The notes under the pieces were generated by a model, which was not told the origin of the DNA, made no database searches, and was given only the letters and a program-made list of their open reading frames with translations. A stretch of 64,000 bases of DNA from Oreocharis arfaki (lineage: Eukaryota; Chordata; Aves; Passeriformes; Paramythiidae). The stretch covers positions 1 to 64,000 of the forward strand of contig VZRR01010431.1 in the NCBI GenBank assembly GCA_013398015.1, in the 5' to 3' direction. Each line of letters starts with the position of its first letter. The first letter of the stretch is position 1. A program made the translations under genes and the position numbers. Positions 1 to 12,419 of this stretch are shown one piece after another.

Positions 1-245
1 CCTGAACCTGGTGCAGTTTAAGACTATGTGCTCTCATCCTGTCACAGTTGCCTGTCACAGAGAGCCCGACTCCCCGCTGGCTACACCCTCCTTTCGGGTG
101 GTTGTACGGAGTGATAAAGTCCTCCCTGAGCCTCGTCTTCCCCAGGCTGAACAACCTGAACAACCTCCCTCAGTTGCTCCTCACAGGAATTGTGCTCCAG
201 ACCCTTCCCCAGCTCCATTGCCCTCTCCAGGCCCCCTCCAGCAGG
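1..245 (-). mobile_element. CR1 LINE fragment, truncated by window edge
   Basis: The reverse complement reads as the 3' part of a CR1 element: the region around GGAGCACAATTCC, the AGCCTGGGGAAGACGAGGCT-type stretch, a GACAGGATGAGAG segment and TGCACCAGGTTCAGG at the window edge. It is diverged by indels and continues beyond position 1. Right of about 245 the match fades. Confidence 0.82.
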
Positions 246-1407
246 TGCCACAGGTATCCCGTGTGGGGCAGGCTGGCCCCGTTCCGCCGAGAGGTACCGG
301 CAAGGAAAGGTGCTGGGTGGCGAAGTGCCACAGCTTGGCAGCATCTGCTGTCACGAAGCTCACAGAGAAGGAAAATGAAGCTGCTGGGGCAGGGGAGAGG
401 CATAATAGAGGTCATTTCTGGGGGAGAGCAGAGCTGGAGATCTGCTCCTACGAACTGCACAGTGAAAAGAATATTCTTCCATTTCTGTTCGTATATTGGG
501 AATTGCAATGGAGACATTTAGAACAGCTGTATTTATTCTGTTTGCTTTCTTGTGGGTATTTTTTGTTTTGATGTGAGACTCTCGGATAATCGTCTGAAAT
601 TCTGTAACTCAGATGTGTAATAGGAGGTTACGTTGAGGTGTCTTAGGAAGTGGGAAACTCTGAGATCTAATACTCAGCTGTGCTATAAAAAGAGAGAGAA
701 TGAAATGAGAGGATGACTTGTGATGCAACATCACAACAAATAAGCTGTCTCATCTTCAAATGTGTTTTCTCTGAGTGCATTTTCTGAAAGATAAATTATG
801 AATATGCTGGCACTGAGTTAATTCAGACTTTGTTCTTTCTTGTAAGCAGCAGAGTAAAAGGCTTCTGAAAGTTTCAAGTTTTGGATGGCATTAGAATTCT
901 TATCTTTGTTCTATACAAATTAGTCTTCCAGTTTTTATGTCTTGAACCACTCAAATGCCAAAGGAAGGAATAAGGATATATGTTCTTACTTGTACATCTT
1001 TTCAACAAAGTTTCTCATTCTTAGCCAAGCGATTTCACGCTGTTTGTCAGAGGGATAGTATTTTGTGATAAAAGCATCAAGATGGCTAAGCAAATTGAAA
1101 CATTCCAAAATTAGTGTATTCAGCACAGAGAGAAGTAGTTAATGCATGTAAAATTTTGGGAAGAAGGTCCTGAATGACTGGTGAGGGCTTCTTGTCATAC
1201 AAACTTTATCCAGTGGTTTTGCCCATTAGCTCTCAGCATCCCGCAGCCAGTGGCTCCCAGAGATCATTAATACCAAAAAGACGTTTGGCACCTGCCTCTG
1301 CAGCTTCCAGGACAAAAGGAAATGTTTCCCTGATGCAGCAAGTTATCTTTTTTAAAGGTTTGCTGTTCCCTGTCTAGGCTGATCTCCCCTCCTTCCTTGA
1401 GTCTCTG

Positions 1408-1490
1408 GAAGGAAAAGAAGGAAGGAAAAGAAAAGAAAAGAAAAGAAAGGGAAGGGAAGGGAAGGGAAGGGAAGGGAAGGGAAGGGAAGG
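1408..1490 (+). repeat. GA-rich pentanucleotide repeat, (AAAAG)n then (AAGGG)n
   Basis: A purine-only strand passes from GGAAGGAAAAG units into several AAAAG units and then about nine AAGGG units in a row. It ends next to duplicated sequence around a one-N gap at 1608. The true array length may be longer than shown. Confidence 0.9.
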
Positions 1491-1751
1491 TGAGGCGAGG
1501 CACATCCCAATTACACAGGACGAGAAGCTGCTGGCTCCCAGAGAAGATAGATAACACCAGCTTATTTCTCTATGCGAGTCTCTCTTCTCCTACCACTTTT
1601 ATTTTGCNGGAAGGGAAGTTCAGGCAAGGTGAGGTGAGGCGAGGCACATCCCAATTACACAGGACGAGAAGCTGCTGGCTCCCAGAGAAGATAGATAACA
1701 CCAGCTTATTTCTCTATGCGAGTCTCTCTTCTCCTACCACTTTTATTTTGC
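1491..1751 (+). repeat. Direct duplication of 117 bp around a single N (likely assembly artefact)
   Basis: Positions 1491-1607 and 1635-1751 appear identical. An N sits at 1608, with a short GGAAGGG-type piece of the flanking array at 1609-1634 before the second copy. The pattern fits overlapping contig ends or haplotypes joined by a token gap rather than a biological tandem repeat. Confidence 0.85.
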
Positions 1752-4700
1752 CAAATGACCTCATGGACACGAGTGTGAAATGGAGAAAGTGAAACCTGGT
1801 TTATGTCTTAATTTAGACCAGAAGTGGGACATCTCAGAAAGAGTGTAAAACTGGAGGAGGGTCAGAGAGGGACAACAAAGAAAGGTGTGGAACAGCTTCT
1901 ATATCAAGACCAACTATGAAAGCCAGGAGCCTTCACTCTACGAAAGAAATGGCACAGGGTAGCAAGGACCAGAGGTCTGTGTAATCATTAGCAACCTGGA
2001 GTGGGTGAAAAAGAATCAGGTTTCTTTACTCTTCCTTCCAATAGGGACATTTTGGGAACATCTAAGGGAAATAAGAGCCAGCTCAGAACAAAACAAAGAC
2101 AGTAGCCCCTTACTGGTGCTTTGGTGACCTTTTGAGCTCCTTGCCAAAGGATGCTATGGAACTTTAAATTGATTCAGATGTTGTATGGATTAGTTTAAGA
2201 AGGAGAAATGCATTGCATGTATGAAAATAGCTGTGTGGGGATCAGATGTGGCTGGGGCTGTTTGTGAGCTGACAATGTTTGGAAGCCGGGAGGGCAGCAT
2301 GCAGAAACACCATGTGTCTGTCCAGTATGGCTATTCTTAGAATTTTATCAGTGTAATATTTCAAGGGGCACACAGAGGAAATACCAGTTGCTGAACCAAG
2401 CTGAGACAAGCCAGCCTGCCCAGCAGAGATGCTGAAAGGCCTGTCAAGGGCTGGATACACCAATGGAGAAGCAGGGCGGAGATGGAGAAAGCGAATTAAT
2501 GAAGAAATGCAAGAAATTACAAGAAGATATAAAGCTAAGAAATAGCAGAATGCTAAGTTTAACACATTTTGCATTTCTGGCTAAAAAGTGAGAGCCGGAA
2601 ATACCTCTGCTATGAAGTGTCATGGTCTGCACTGACTTATAAAATCCAACAGTTACCTCAGCCCAGTTTAGGGCTGTGCCAAAGCAATAAATGTTTTAAC
2701 AAGCAACGGTTATCTGTAGCTTTAACTCTAAATTTCCATGGCTGACTTAGATTGTACTGGGCAAGAAACTCAAAGATCTGATAGAGGCAGTAGTAGTCAA
2801 ACTGGTTATTTAAGTTAATTGACATGAGGACACAGGAACTGCCACACCAAATGTGACCTGATATCCATCTACTTCAGGACCTCCCAGCATCAGCCCTCTG
2901 GGGAAAATATAAAAATGCAGTAGTAAGATCTTCTCATTCCAAAACTGTATGTTAAATAGTTTTGGTATTGCTGTAATATCTGAAGTAGACAGTTCAATAT
3001 TTCTTCTATGTTACTGCAAACTAGATTGCTTTATTTACCAAATAACAGGGGGTTTGCCCCATCACTCTACATTCTTGGCTCCAATGACGACCTCTGATGG
3101 TAGATTTCATTATCCAATTATATATAATGCAAAAAACCAATTTGGTATGAGTTATGTATTTGTTATCTTCTAATTTCCTTATAAGCCTCCTTGGTTTTAT
3201 GTTTGAAATCAGGAGAACATTTCCAGACTTTCTTCTCCATTATACGAATTTCTTTTTAGTTTTGCATCATCATTTGCTTCCATTTTTCTTAGACAGCTGA
3301 GTCTTTTTTATTGGCATACTGACAGTAATGGACAAGTCATTTGCCATTTAATTCATTTATGCCAGACAAGGAAACCACAAACTAGCACCTCAGCTAAGCA
3401 TGTATCCTGACACCCTCTTTTGTCTAGAGAATTATTACTGAAACGTATCAAGTATGTGATGTAGCATTTGTGCCTCATACAGTCATAGTGCTTTATACTG
3501 CAAGAACACCATTAGCAAAACAATTCTATAAATTATTCCTGACTAATGTCACCTTTTGGAACCATGCAATACAGCAATGATACGGGTCTGGCAGAGATCG
3601 GCTTTTATGTGAAGTCGAATTGAATGGTGTTTCTGTATTCTGCAGAGCAACCTCATCACAGATGTAACAGTTTCTTACAGCAGACATCTCCACAGTGAAC
3701 ACCATTAGAAGATGAGATAAATAAATTCCTGAAATCCTTTGACAGAATGACCCTTTGTTTGGCTGTTCTACACAGATTTCCCAAGCTGAGAGATTCAGCT
3801 AAACGTTGCTCTTGTTTGGTTTTTTTTTCCCCAGACACAACAGAAGTCAGAGGTTTGAAATCCATAGTCCAGGAATTCTGCTGAGTTGGCAAAGTGAGCT
3901 GTCCTACGTGCTTCAGCTGGCTGTAAGAAGTCAGAGTGCTGATAGGAATTCCTGAGCATGAGGGACATGTTACCTGTGCTGACACCCAGTCTCTGACAAA
4001 ACAAAGTTATCCTGGGGCAGGGATGCAATTTTGCTGGACAATATGAACTGAACAACTGAGAGTTCCTTGTGTTTTCTTAATCTGAACACTGGGAAGGTAT
4101 TTATGAAAATCCCTTGGCTGTTTGGGGTGTCACACAACTTCTGTGAAACATGCTCGTGAAACTGAAAGTAGGTTTCAAGTTAAGGGAGGGAAGGGCGGAG
4201 GTCAAGAGCCACATGGCAAACACAGCAGTCAAACCTCATAAATCAGTAACAAAGCCCAAGCACTTTGGTATTTGTAAGACATCAGCTTTTCTCACAGGGC
4301 CAATAGAGGTGAAAACTTAGGTTGGAGATGGAAGTAATCTCTGTATCCTTCTGGATTCCTGCGCAGCAGTGCTCCCTCTTTGCTGCGAGTGGGGTGGTCA
4401 CACTTCTCAGAATATCAACCACAACATTTTAGCAGTTGCTTCAGTAAAAGATTTTCACCACCCCAGTGGTTTGAAGTTCAGTTTTCATGTGAAGACCTGT
4501 TATCTTAAAGGACCAAGGTTTTGGTAATAAAGGCAATAACCTTCTGTCTGCTATCAAGAAAGTGACTTCCATTGCTAAACAGGAGGTACACTTAGCATTT
4601 AACTGAGGGAATGTAAGTAGGAAAGAAAAAAATCTTATCCCAACCAAACCTTACCTCAACCCAAACTTGCTGGTGTTCAGGAGGAATTGAGCTTGTATCT

Positions 4701-7417
4701 TCTGCTTCTGGATCTAGTAGTTAAATAAGACCATCTCCTGTAATCTTTTTAAGATAAAATAGTGTGCCAAGAGGAGCATTTTTTATTTTTATGATACACA
4801 TTTCCTTGTGCATGCTGCTTATGATTGGCACAATTGTAAGTTTAAATTGGAAATATAACAATTGAGCATATGTGATTTACAACATCACACTGTGCTCATA
4901 AGACTAATGATAGCAGACACTTCATTTTTCACTTGCCATGCTTTGCTTTTCACTGCAGATTTGTCTTGAAGCGTAGGGATGCAGGTCTTTCCATGTGAAA
5001 CAAAACTGTAGGATGCACTTCAGCAACTAAAGAGCATTCAGTTAATAGGACCAACTTAGTGCTAGTCTGAGATCAAATTCCAAAAGACAACATAGATAAG
5101 GCAGGCTCATTTTTGCAAATGCTGTGTCCCAGAACCTCCGGCTATAAGATTTGGATTGATTTTGCAAGAAATATTCAAGTAAGACAAAACAAGTAAGGCA
5201 AGTAGTTTTACATGCTAGGCAGTACATCTAAACAGAACTGCAATGAAATCTTATCTTCTTGCCTCGCAGGGTAATAAATTTAATTTCATACTGAGAGAAG
5301 GCTTCCTTATTCAGTAGCAGTCAGAGTCTAAAACCCGTTTCCCCAAAGCAGGGACCCTTACCCAGAGTTTGGAAAAGTGAGTTGGGCATATGACATTAAA
5401 ACATGTTCAAAAGAGAGCACAAACCTCCAGCCCTGTTTCCAAACACAAGCTCACAGTCAGAGATACAAGTTCAGTGTCCAGTGGACCCTAGTGAGAGTTC
5501 ACTTCCACATGCTCCACAGAAGAGTGCTGAGACTGCCTGGCTCCCAGACAGGAGTAGGAAGGGGCAGAAGAGAACATGAGGCTGCTAGAGGCCGAAGGGA
5601 GAGTAATCCCAGATTCTGCTCCCAAGACAATCTCCCATTTCTGCAGCCATGTGTTATTTTAATATTACAAATGCACTAATCAAGTTCAGAAACCTCTGGA
5701 ATCTTTAAGTTAAATAAGGTAGTATTCAGTAAAATTAATATGAAGACGTTTTGGGATCTAGAAACCTATCTTATCCTAGATTGCCAGTTAAGGATCTATT
5801 CCATAAGGAGATGCTTCTGACAGCAGAAATTTCCTTCATGTAGCAAACAAAAACATATTCAAATTTGGCAGTTGAAATTGTTAATGAATTTTCTTGGTGA
5901 GATCCTGATGGTTGGAGGTCTTGTCAGTTCTGCTTTTGAGACAGAAACAGCACCATGCAACGCAGACGTGGTGTTCCTCAAGGAACCAAACTCCACAGTG
6001 TGCGTCCTGACTTACCACGTGGACAGGCCCTGGTGAGGCTAAATATTGCCATGGCTGCCTGGCGCACAGGGCCAAGAGGGCAGGGTGTAAACAGCTCCCA
6101 AGAAAAATGGTCACCATCATGAGGATCTCTCTGCTTGTCCATTTGAGACACCCCAGGACCCTGCAGAGCAATTTATTTAAAGCGAACGAGCTCCTAATAC
6201 TGTGTTTGCCAAAGGCTGGCCTGCCACTGCTGTCATGTCAGGAAGTTCAGGCCACGCCAAGAACAGCTCCGTGGTAATGAGGCAGTGTTAGTCAGGCTCT
6301 TTGGGAAAGCCAGAGGAGGCAACGCCTCCCACTTCCTCACCAGCCCTGTACTTGGAGGGCTCTGGACAATTTGCTACCACACAGAAATATCAGCACTTAT
6401 TAACCCTGCTGATTTAAAGGAATTAAGTAGGAGCTGCGGTGACGCATTTCCTGTAGTTTGAGCTGTGTAATTGTGTTCTCTTATTAAAGCACATTTTTCA
6501 GGTAAATGCTATTATTTCTGTCTCCATGCAGAAGGCATTGCATTGTGTGCTTAATGAGGAAAATGAGATTTGGAACAGAGTTAACCACTGCAAAAAAAAA
6601 TCAGAAAAAATTAGTGGGGAAAGTAAACATAAACAGAAAAGGAAGCATTACTCTCTGTGGTTAATCAGTGCTTATTTCAACTACTGATTTGTTCATGGTG
6701 TGTGCAAAGAGAAGATGTAGAAATGAAACAAAAATTCTTGTATGCAACTCCTTCCAGACAGGAGCCAAGTACTATGGTAACTTTTCCTCTCTCTGTTTAA
6801 GGGGAAGTTTCTTCTGCAACATTGTGCCCACCTGCAGAAGAACACCAAGAATAAATCAGATACAGTGAAAACAGGTTTAATGTGGGCTGAGGATGGAAAT
6901 TGGAGGCAACTGCAATCAGTTTTGGTCTGTTAAAGGACCCATCCAGCTAATTACCTGATCATTTTTTGCTTGGCAGCACCACTAACTCTGTGCATGAGAT
7001 CATGCTGATCACTTAGTAGTGAGTAATACTAAGAAAGACATGGAGCTAAACTGAATATTTTCCTTTATTTCTGCACTTCTCTATGGGGATGGCAACACAG
7101 AAGTCCATAAAGCACTCACAGAATGTCCTAGTCACATTCCCATTACAGAAATCTGGACCAAACTGTGCAGGATTGCGGAGACCACATCTTTTATCTTTCC
7201 TACCTAGGATGTCATAGCATTTAATACACCCTTTATAAACTCAGAATACATCTTTCACCAACTTAGCAGTACTTGTGGGTAACCAGCACTTCAGCAAATG
7301 AGATATCAGTGTTCCAAAATGCATCCTCACCATCACACACAAGAAACACAGCTTAAAGATTTAATCAGCAAAATGAACAGTAGGTGGACAGAAAAAAAGA
7401 GTCAACCAGCAATACTT

Positions 7418-7445
7418 ATTTAATGATGCTTTTATTTTACAGGAT
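7418..7445 (-). promoter_or_regulatory. Possible distal poly(A) region on the FGD4 strand
   Basis: On the minus strand AATAAA motifs occur twice within about 20 bases and are followed by a TGCTGGTTGACTCTTTTTTT-like downstream element. The 700 bases before it are AT-rich, like a 3' UTR. If used by FGD4 the 3' UTR would be over 6 kb and would include a CR1, so this is tentative. Confidence 0.2.
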
Positions 7446-8435
7446 ACAAATTTCTTTTCTTTTTAAGTACTCGACATGAATTAAAGTGCTTAATTTTTAC
7501 AATTCTCCACCCACCTTAGGATCAAATATACATATATTACAGAAAATATGTACAATATCTTCAACTTTTTTACATTCATATATTTCTTAACCATAAAAAT
7601 GACTTACGTTTGCACAACTCACAATGGCATTTGCATTTCACCTTTTTAATATTATTCACTTTGTTGCAAAACCAAAACAAATTTACACCTCTTCCAATTA
7701 TTTTTTATTTAAGAAATTTTTTTTGCAAATAAAATCTGAAATGCTTCCATAATGAAGAGAAATTAACATGTATAGCCTGTAATTCTGATGTCAAACATTA
7801 CAGCTGATACAGCTCCCACTAAAATTAATGTATTAATCTGCCTTAAGGGCTGTAGAACAGAAAATACACTGGTAGCAAAAATAATATTTCTATTGCAAAA
7901 TGTTCTCTACATGCAACAAATTTGGCTTAAAAACACCAGAGCGCATAGATGCAAAAATGCTTTGATAGAGTTCCCTCTTTTCTGGATGTTTCCACCATAA
8001 ATATTTAATGAATCTACGAGGATGAACTATAAACAGAAGTAGGTTGGTGTTATGCAGTGGCTGAAAACATGTTTTATTCAAAGAAATCTTCTTGAGGATT
8101 TTGAGAAATAACACGTGCTACATTCACTTGTGCTAGGAAGAGGGAGGGGTGAAACAAAATGCCATAGTTGATTCTGGGAAGAAATTTAATCACGAGCTTT
8201 CAAAGAAAGCTGATTGAAATGCCTCACTGGAATTAGCATGTTTGTGGGGGCTTTTGTGTTTGTTTTTATAGGCTGAAATAGTAAACATGCCACAATAGCA
8301 GATCTACCTCCATCTTTCTCCTTTTTCTGGAAAGCATACTCAACACAGTCATTATACATTCTATGTTGAATGCAGCACAGTGTATTTTTTTGATTGTAAA
8401 ATACTGCTTGAAAGCAAGTCATCTGAATAATAGTC

Positions 8436-8508
8436 TCGAATATATAAATACACATATATACAGATACACACATACATATGCATATGTGTATATACACACA
8501 CATATGTA
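8436..8508. repeat. Imperfect AT/CA microsatellite
   Basis: Alternating purine-pyrimidine sequence mixing TATA, CACA and CATA units, with a central CATATGCATATG palindrome. It is simple-sequence DNA. Confidence 0.8.
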
Positions 8509-10734
8509 ATCCTTAAATTAATGTTATGTTCTGTTAAAGGAAAAGGATTTAGGAAACAATCTGACTAGCAGATTAAAACTCCTATCTGAGGAACATACTT
8601 ACTACAGTCCTATGGGTCAGAACCAGCTAGATAAATTCCTCACACCAACAGGGCCACAGACTAGAGAAAAAAAACATTGACCCCATGTATTTCACTTCAG
8701 ATTTCAAATAACAGTAGACCACAGAGACTAAGAACGATGCCCATTTCACCCATGGATCTATCTTAAGGATAGTCAGTTCTGCCACAAAATGATTTCTCTC
8801 CAATCGTTTACTTTTGGATATATATTTCCAGCTGTTTACATTCACCCCTACATCCATTACCTCCAGCTGAAGTTCACCTGAGCTCTGTGAGTCCACATGA
8901 GAACACAGTATCTCAGCAGCTCCCAAACTGGTGGAAGTTTCATCTCCCACAAGTGTCCTTATATAATGTAAGGCAGATTCCACGTGAATTTAAATCACTG
9001 AAGGTATGACAGCTCCAGCAGGCCTGTGCTAGTTTATAGCAGCTATATAGAGAAAGACCTTTTGTTATTGCTTTGGATTATTTCTACACGGAATATTTAT
9101 TTCTTTCCTGAAAGTCTTTCCTTCAGCATAAGAAACAACTACCCTCTGCTAATTTTATTTAATCTTTCCTTGAAATGAAAAGCTGATGATTTTTTATATT
9201 AGCTATATGGTGATGAACTCAAACAACCTGTCAAGTGTTTCCACATCTTTCCCACTTGTTGGGGTTTTTTTTAATATATGTAATTTTTTTTCCTTATTAC
9301 TCCACTTGGAAGTCTCTAGAGCATACTTCTATCATCTCACCTAAATTTTACTTAGGTGGTAGTGTATTTACTCAATATTTAATCAGTGCCTTTCCTTCAT
9401 CCATAATTTAAAAACATGAAGAATAAAAATCCTCTTTTCTATTAAAGGGAGTTAAAATCTTTGAGGAGATTTATAAAGCACTTTGAGATGGTTTTGCCTA
9501 AAAAGGTGCTACTATATATACATGCAATTAAAGTGGTTTGATATTCTACTCCAAATAGGAGAGAATGTTTTGTACTCTCAGTGTCTATTTTGCACATATA
9601 AGTTAAATACACTTTGGAATAAACGAAACTACTCAGCATAAAGGGATTTGAAAATACTACATATTACAGGTTTTATAGCAGCTCTTCAACTGAGCTGGAG
9701 TAGCTGATACCAAAAGAGAATTTTTAGAGGGTCTGGAGGAATGGTGCAGACATGCAGATATCATGATACACTGTTTTCCCATGGTAGCGAGAAAAATAAG
9801 TCATTTCAAAAAATATATTACTATGATCCAAAAATATTAATGATAAAATTAAGTCTTGTTCTGGATGAATACAGCTAAAACCACCAAAATAACTTTTGAT
9901 CTGCTTTAAATGGCACAGAAGACTGATCACTTTTAAAGTGAGAAACAAGCATTTCTTGAACACAAGATTTGCAAAACTTAAATAATTCAGCAGAGCCATT
10001 CACATGCATTCATGCATTATGAATTAATGCTTAGTTACAGTTTATTCCTTACACACAGAGCTTTATGCCCACAAATTTAATGCTTTTTTTATTTTCTTTG
10101 AAGAATTTAAGAACTTAGTTTAAATGGGAACAGCTTCTATCTTTTTAGAATAATGGTTTTAATTTCACTGCTTTGGTCATAGTTCTTAAGCCACAGCAGC
10201 TACGACTTTGTATTTGTTCCTCTGCAGTCATAATTTACAATTTAAAGTTAAAGTTTGGGATGCTGTAGGAGGGCTTGTCTGTGGAGAATGAAGACAACAG
10301 GGTGGTTAAATTTAGAAGTAATTCTCCATCTTCTGATGTCCTTTAATATTGGTAATATATACTTTTCCCACAAAATACACACAGAACCATATATTTGAGT
10401 GCCAACACATTCTGACTAGAGGGAACAATGCTAACCAAGCAATTGATTATGGGAACATGAAATGGGTTTCACTAGGGTACATAAAATATCCCGTGCTATA
10501 TAAAATTTAATGGCTGAGAGCAAATATGAGGCTAACATCCAAACAAACAACTCCCAGTGCTAACTTAGTTTCAAATTACTTATGCCCAAATGCAGGGTTT
10601 CGTCTGGGAGATGCTGCAACCATTCAAGTAGTTTCAGCTACTCAATACCACTATAACAATAAGGCAGCACAAAAACTGCTACTTTTAATCACTTAACTGG
10701 AATGGGGCTTCCTACCTGGCTTAGAACTAAGTTT

Positions 10735-11615
10735 GCAGGAGCTTAGAAAAGAGAATGTACTGCACAGCACCAAGTTGGGTAGGATGTTGACCTGCTGCAG
10801 GGCGGGAAGGCTCTGCAGTGAGATCCAGACAGGCCGGATCAATGAGTCAAGCCAGCTCTGTGAGGTTCAACAAGGCCAAGTGCCGAGTCCTGCATCTGGA
10901 TCACAACAATCCCTGCAGCACTACAGGCTTGAGGAAGAAAGGCTGGAAAGCTGGCCAGTGGAAAAGGACCTGGGATTGCTTGGTGACAGCCACTGAACAT
11001 GAGCCAGCTGTGCCCAGGTGGCCAAGGGTGTCCTGGCCTGTACCAGCAATAGGGTGGCCAGGGCAGTGACTGTCCCCCTGCACTTGGCATGGGTGAGGCT
11101 GCACCTCAAGTGCCATGTCCAATTCTGGGATGTGAAAGACGTGACAGGAAGGACATGGAAGTGCTGGAGCGGGCCCAGAAAAGAGGTGGTGAAGGGTCTG
11201 GAGCACAAGTCCTGTGAGGAGTGGCAGAGGGAGCTGGGGGTGTTTAGTCTCAAGGAAAGGAGTCTCAGGAGGGACCTTACCACTCTCTACAACTCCCTGA
11301 AAGGAGATGATGGCAAGGAGGGGATCAGTCTCTTCTCCTAAGAAACAAACAATAGAACAAGAGGAAATGGCCTCAAGTTGTGCCAAGGGAGGTTTAGATT
11401 GGATTTTAGAAAATATTTCATCACCAAAAGGGAGGTCAAGCATTGGACCAGGCTGCCTAGGGAAAGGGTTGAGTCACCATCCCTGAAGGCGTTTAAAAGA
11501 TGTGTAGATGTGGCACTTAGGAACATGCTTTAGTGGTGGGCTTGGCAGTGCTGGGCAGTGTTTGGACCCAGTGATCTAAGAGGCCTTTTCCAACCTGATT
11601 GATTTTTGTGACTAC
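10735..11615 (+). mobile_element. CR1 LINE, 3' end of ORF2 plus 3' UTR (about 0.9 kb)
   Basis: The plus strand follows the avian CR1 consensus over a long span: ACACCAAGTTGGGT-like start, GAGGTTCAACAAGGCCAAGT at about 10861, GAAAAGGACCTGGGATTGCT near 10961, GGTCTGGAGCACAAGTCCTG near 11198, CAAGAGGAAATGGCCTCAAG near 11359, and a GATGTGGCACTTAGGAACAT tail. Frames are broken, so it is a dead, 5'-truncated copy. The open frames read on both strands here are remnants. Confidence 0.93.
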
Positions 11616-12419
11616 AGTCAGACCATCGTATTTTCAGTATAGCTCAGTCCTTCCTATCAGAGAACTCCTTTAAAGCAACTTCTTCCTTCACACTCAACAA
11701 CTTGACCATGGGAAATTTCTGATACACTGGGATGTGGTAAGACAACTCTCCCTATCCCACAATTGCACTTGAGGCTCTTGTAGAAGATAGCCACTTTTGG
11801 GAGATGGCCACGAAGGAAAGATAGCCACCAGGTGTTCTGCTTGCTTACCTGAATGTTCCCACATCCCTTTCCAAGGTATATGCAAGATGTATTAGCTAGG
11901 GAGACCTTGGCAAAGATCTGATGGTACTCACCAACATGACTCAAAACAGGCTTGAGCTGCCCATTGCTAAAGGTAAACACAGCTGCCAGTAGAAGTGACT
12001 TAAAATCTCTGAGAATTACAGAAGAGCTTGCACATCAGATAAAAGTAATACCAGGGTAAAATCCAGAATAATCTGGACAGAGGGAGCACCCAAGGAAGAG
12101 AATTCGGAACTGACATGCACCAAGTCAGCTGGAGAGTTAGTACTCTACCATACCATGTCCTGATCGTTATTAACACTGGTGTAAAGCTGTGGAATCTAAA
12201 GGCTATGGTAGATCTTGGATCTGTGCAGGTGAGAGCAAAATCCATCCAACTAACATTGTTACACGACATTCTTATGAAGGAATGATGGACACTACACTGC
12301 ACGCTCATGAAAGCTTGACACTACAAACAGATATTAATCCCTTGCTAAATGCAAAATAAGGGTTTTTTCCCTATAGCGTTGCAGAAAGAGTAAAGCAGGT
12401 GTAGGAGTTCAGTGAATAG
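11616..12419. other. Intergenic DNA, nothing recognised
   Basis: No coding exon, RNA gene or repeat could be recognised between the CR1 and the AT-rich FGD4 3' flank. A minus-strand frame at about 11657-11980 has no family resemblance. Confidence 0.5.

Larger units (their letters stand above)
1752..10734. other. Intergenic DNA downstream of FGD4, no gene recognised
   Basis: About 9 kb without a convincing coding exon on either strand: the open frames are short and show no domain pattern or codon signature. The sequence is AT-rich between about 7400 and 10700. An AT/CA microsatellite at about 8436-8508 and a possible minus-strand polyadenylation region near 7420-7445 are the only structures noted. 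In other vertebrates DNM1L follows FGD4 on this side; none of its exons was recognised. Confidence 0.6.

Noticed and set aside
1397..1792. Open plus-strand frame with a repeated peptide
   Set aside because: It is a translation of the GA repeat and of the duplicated gap edges around the N, not a gene.
10733..11443. Several overlapping open frames of 80-180 codons on both strands
   Set aside because: They lie within a degenerate CR1 element; the plus-strand pieces are reverse transcriptase remnants and the minus-strand ones are antisense shadows.
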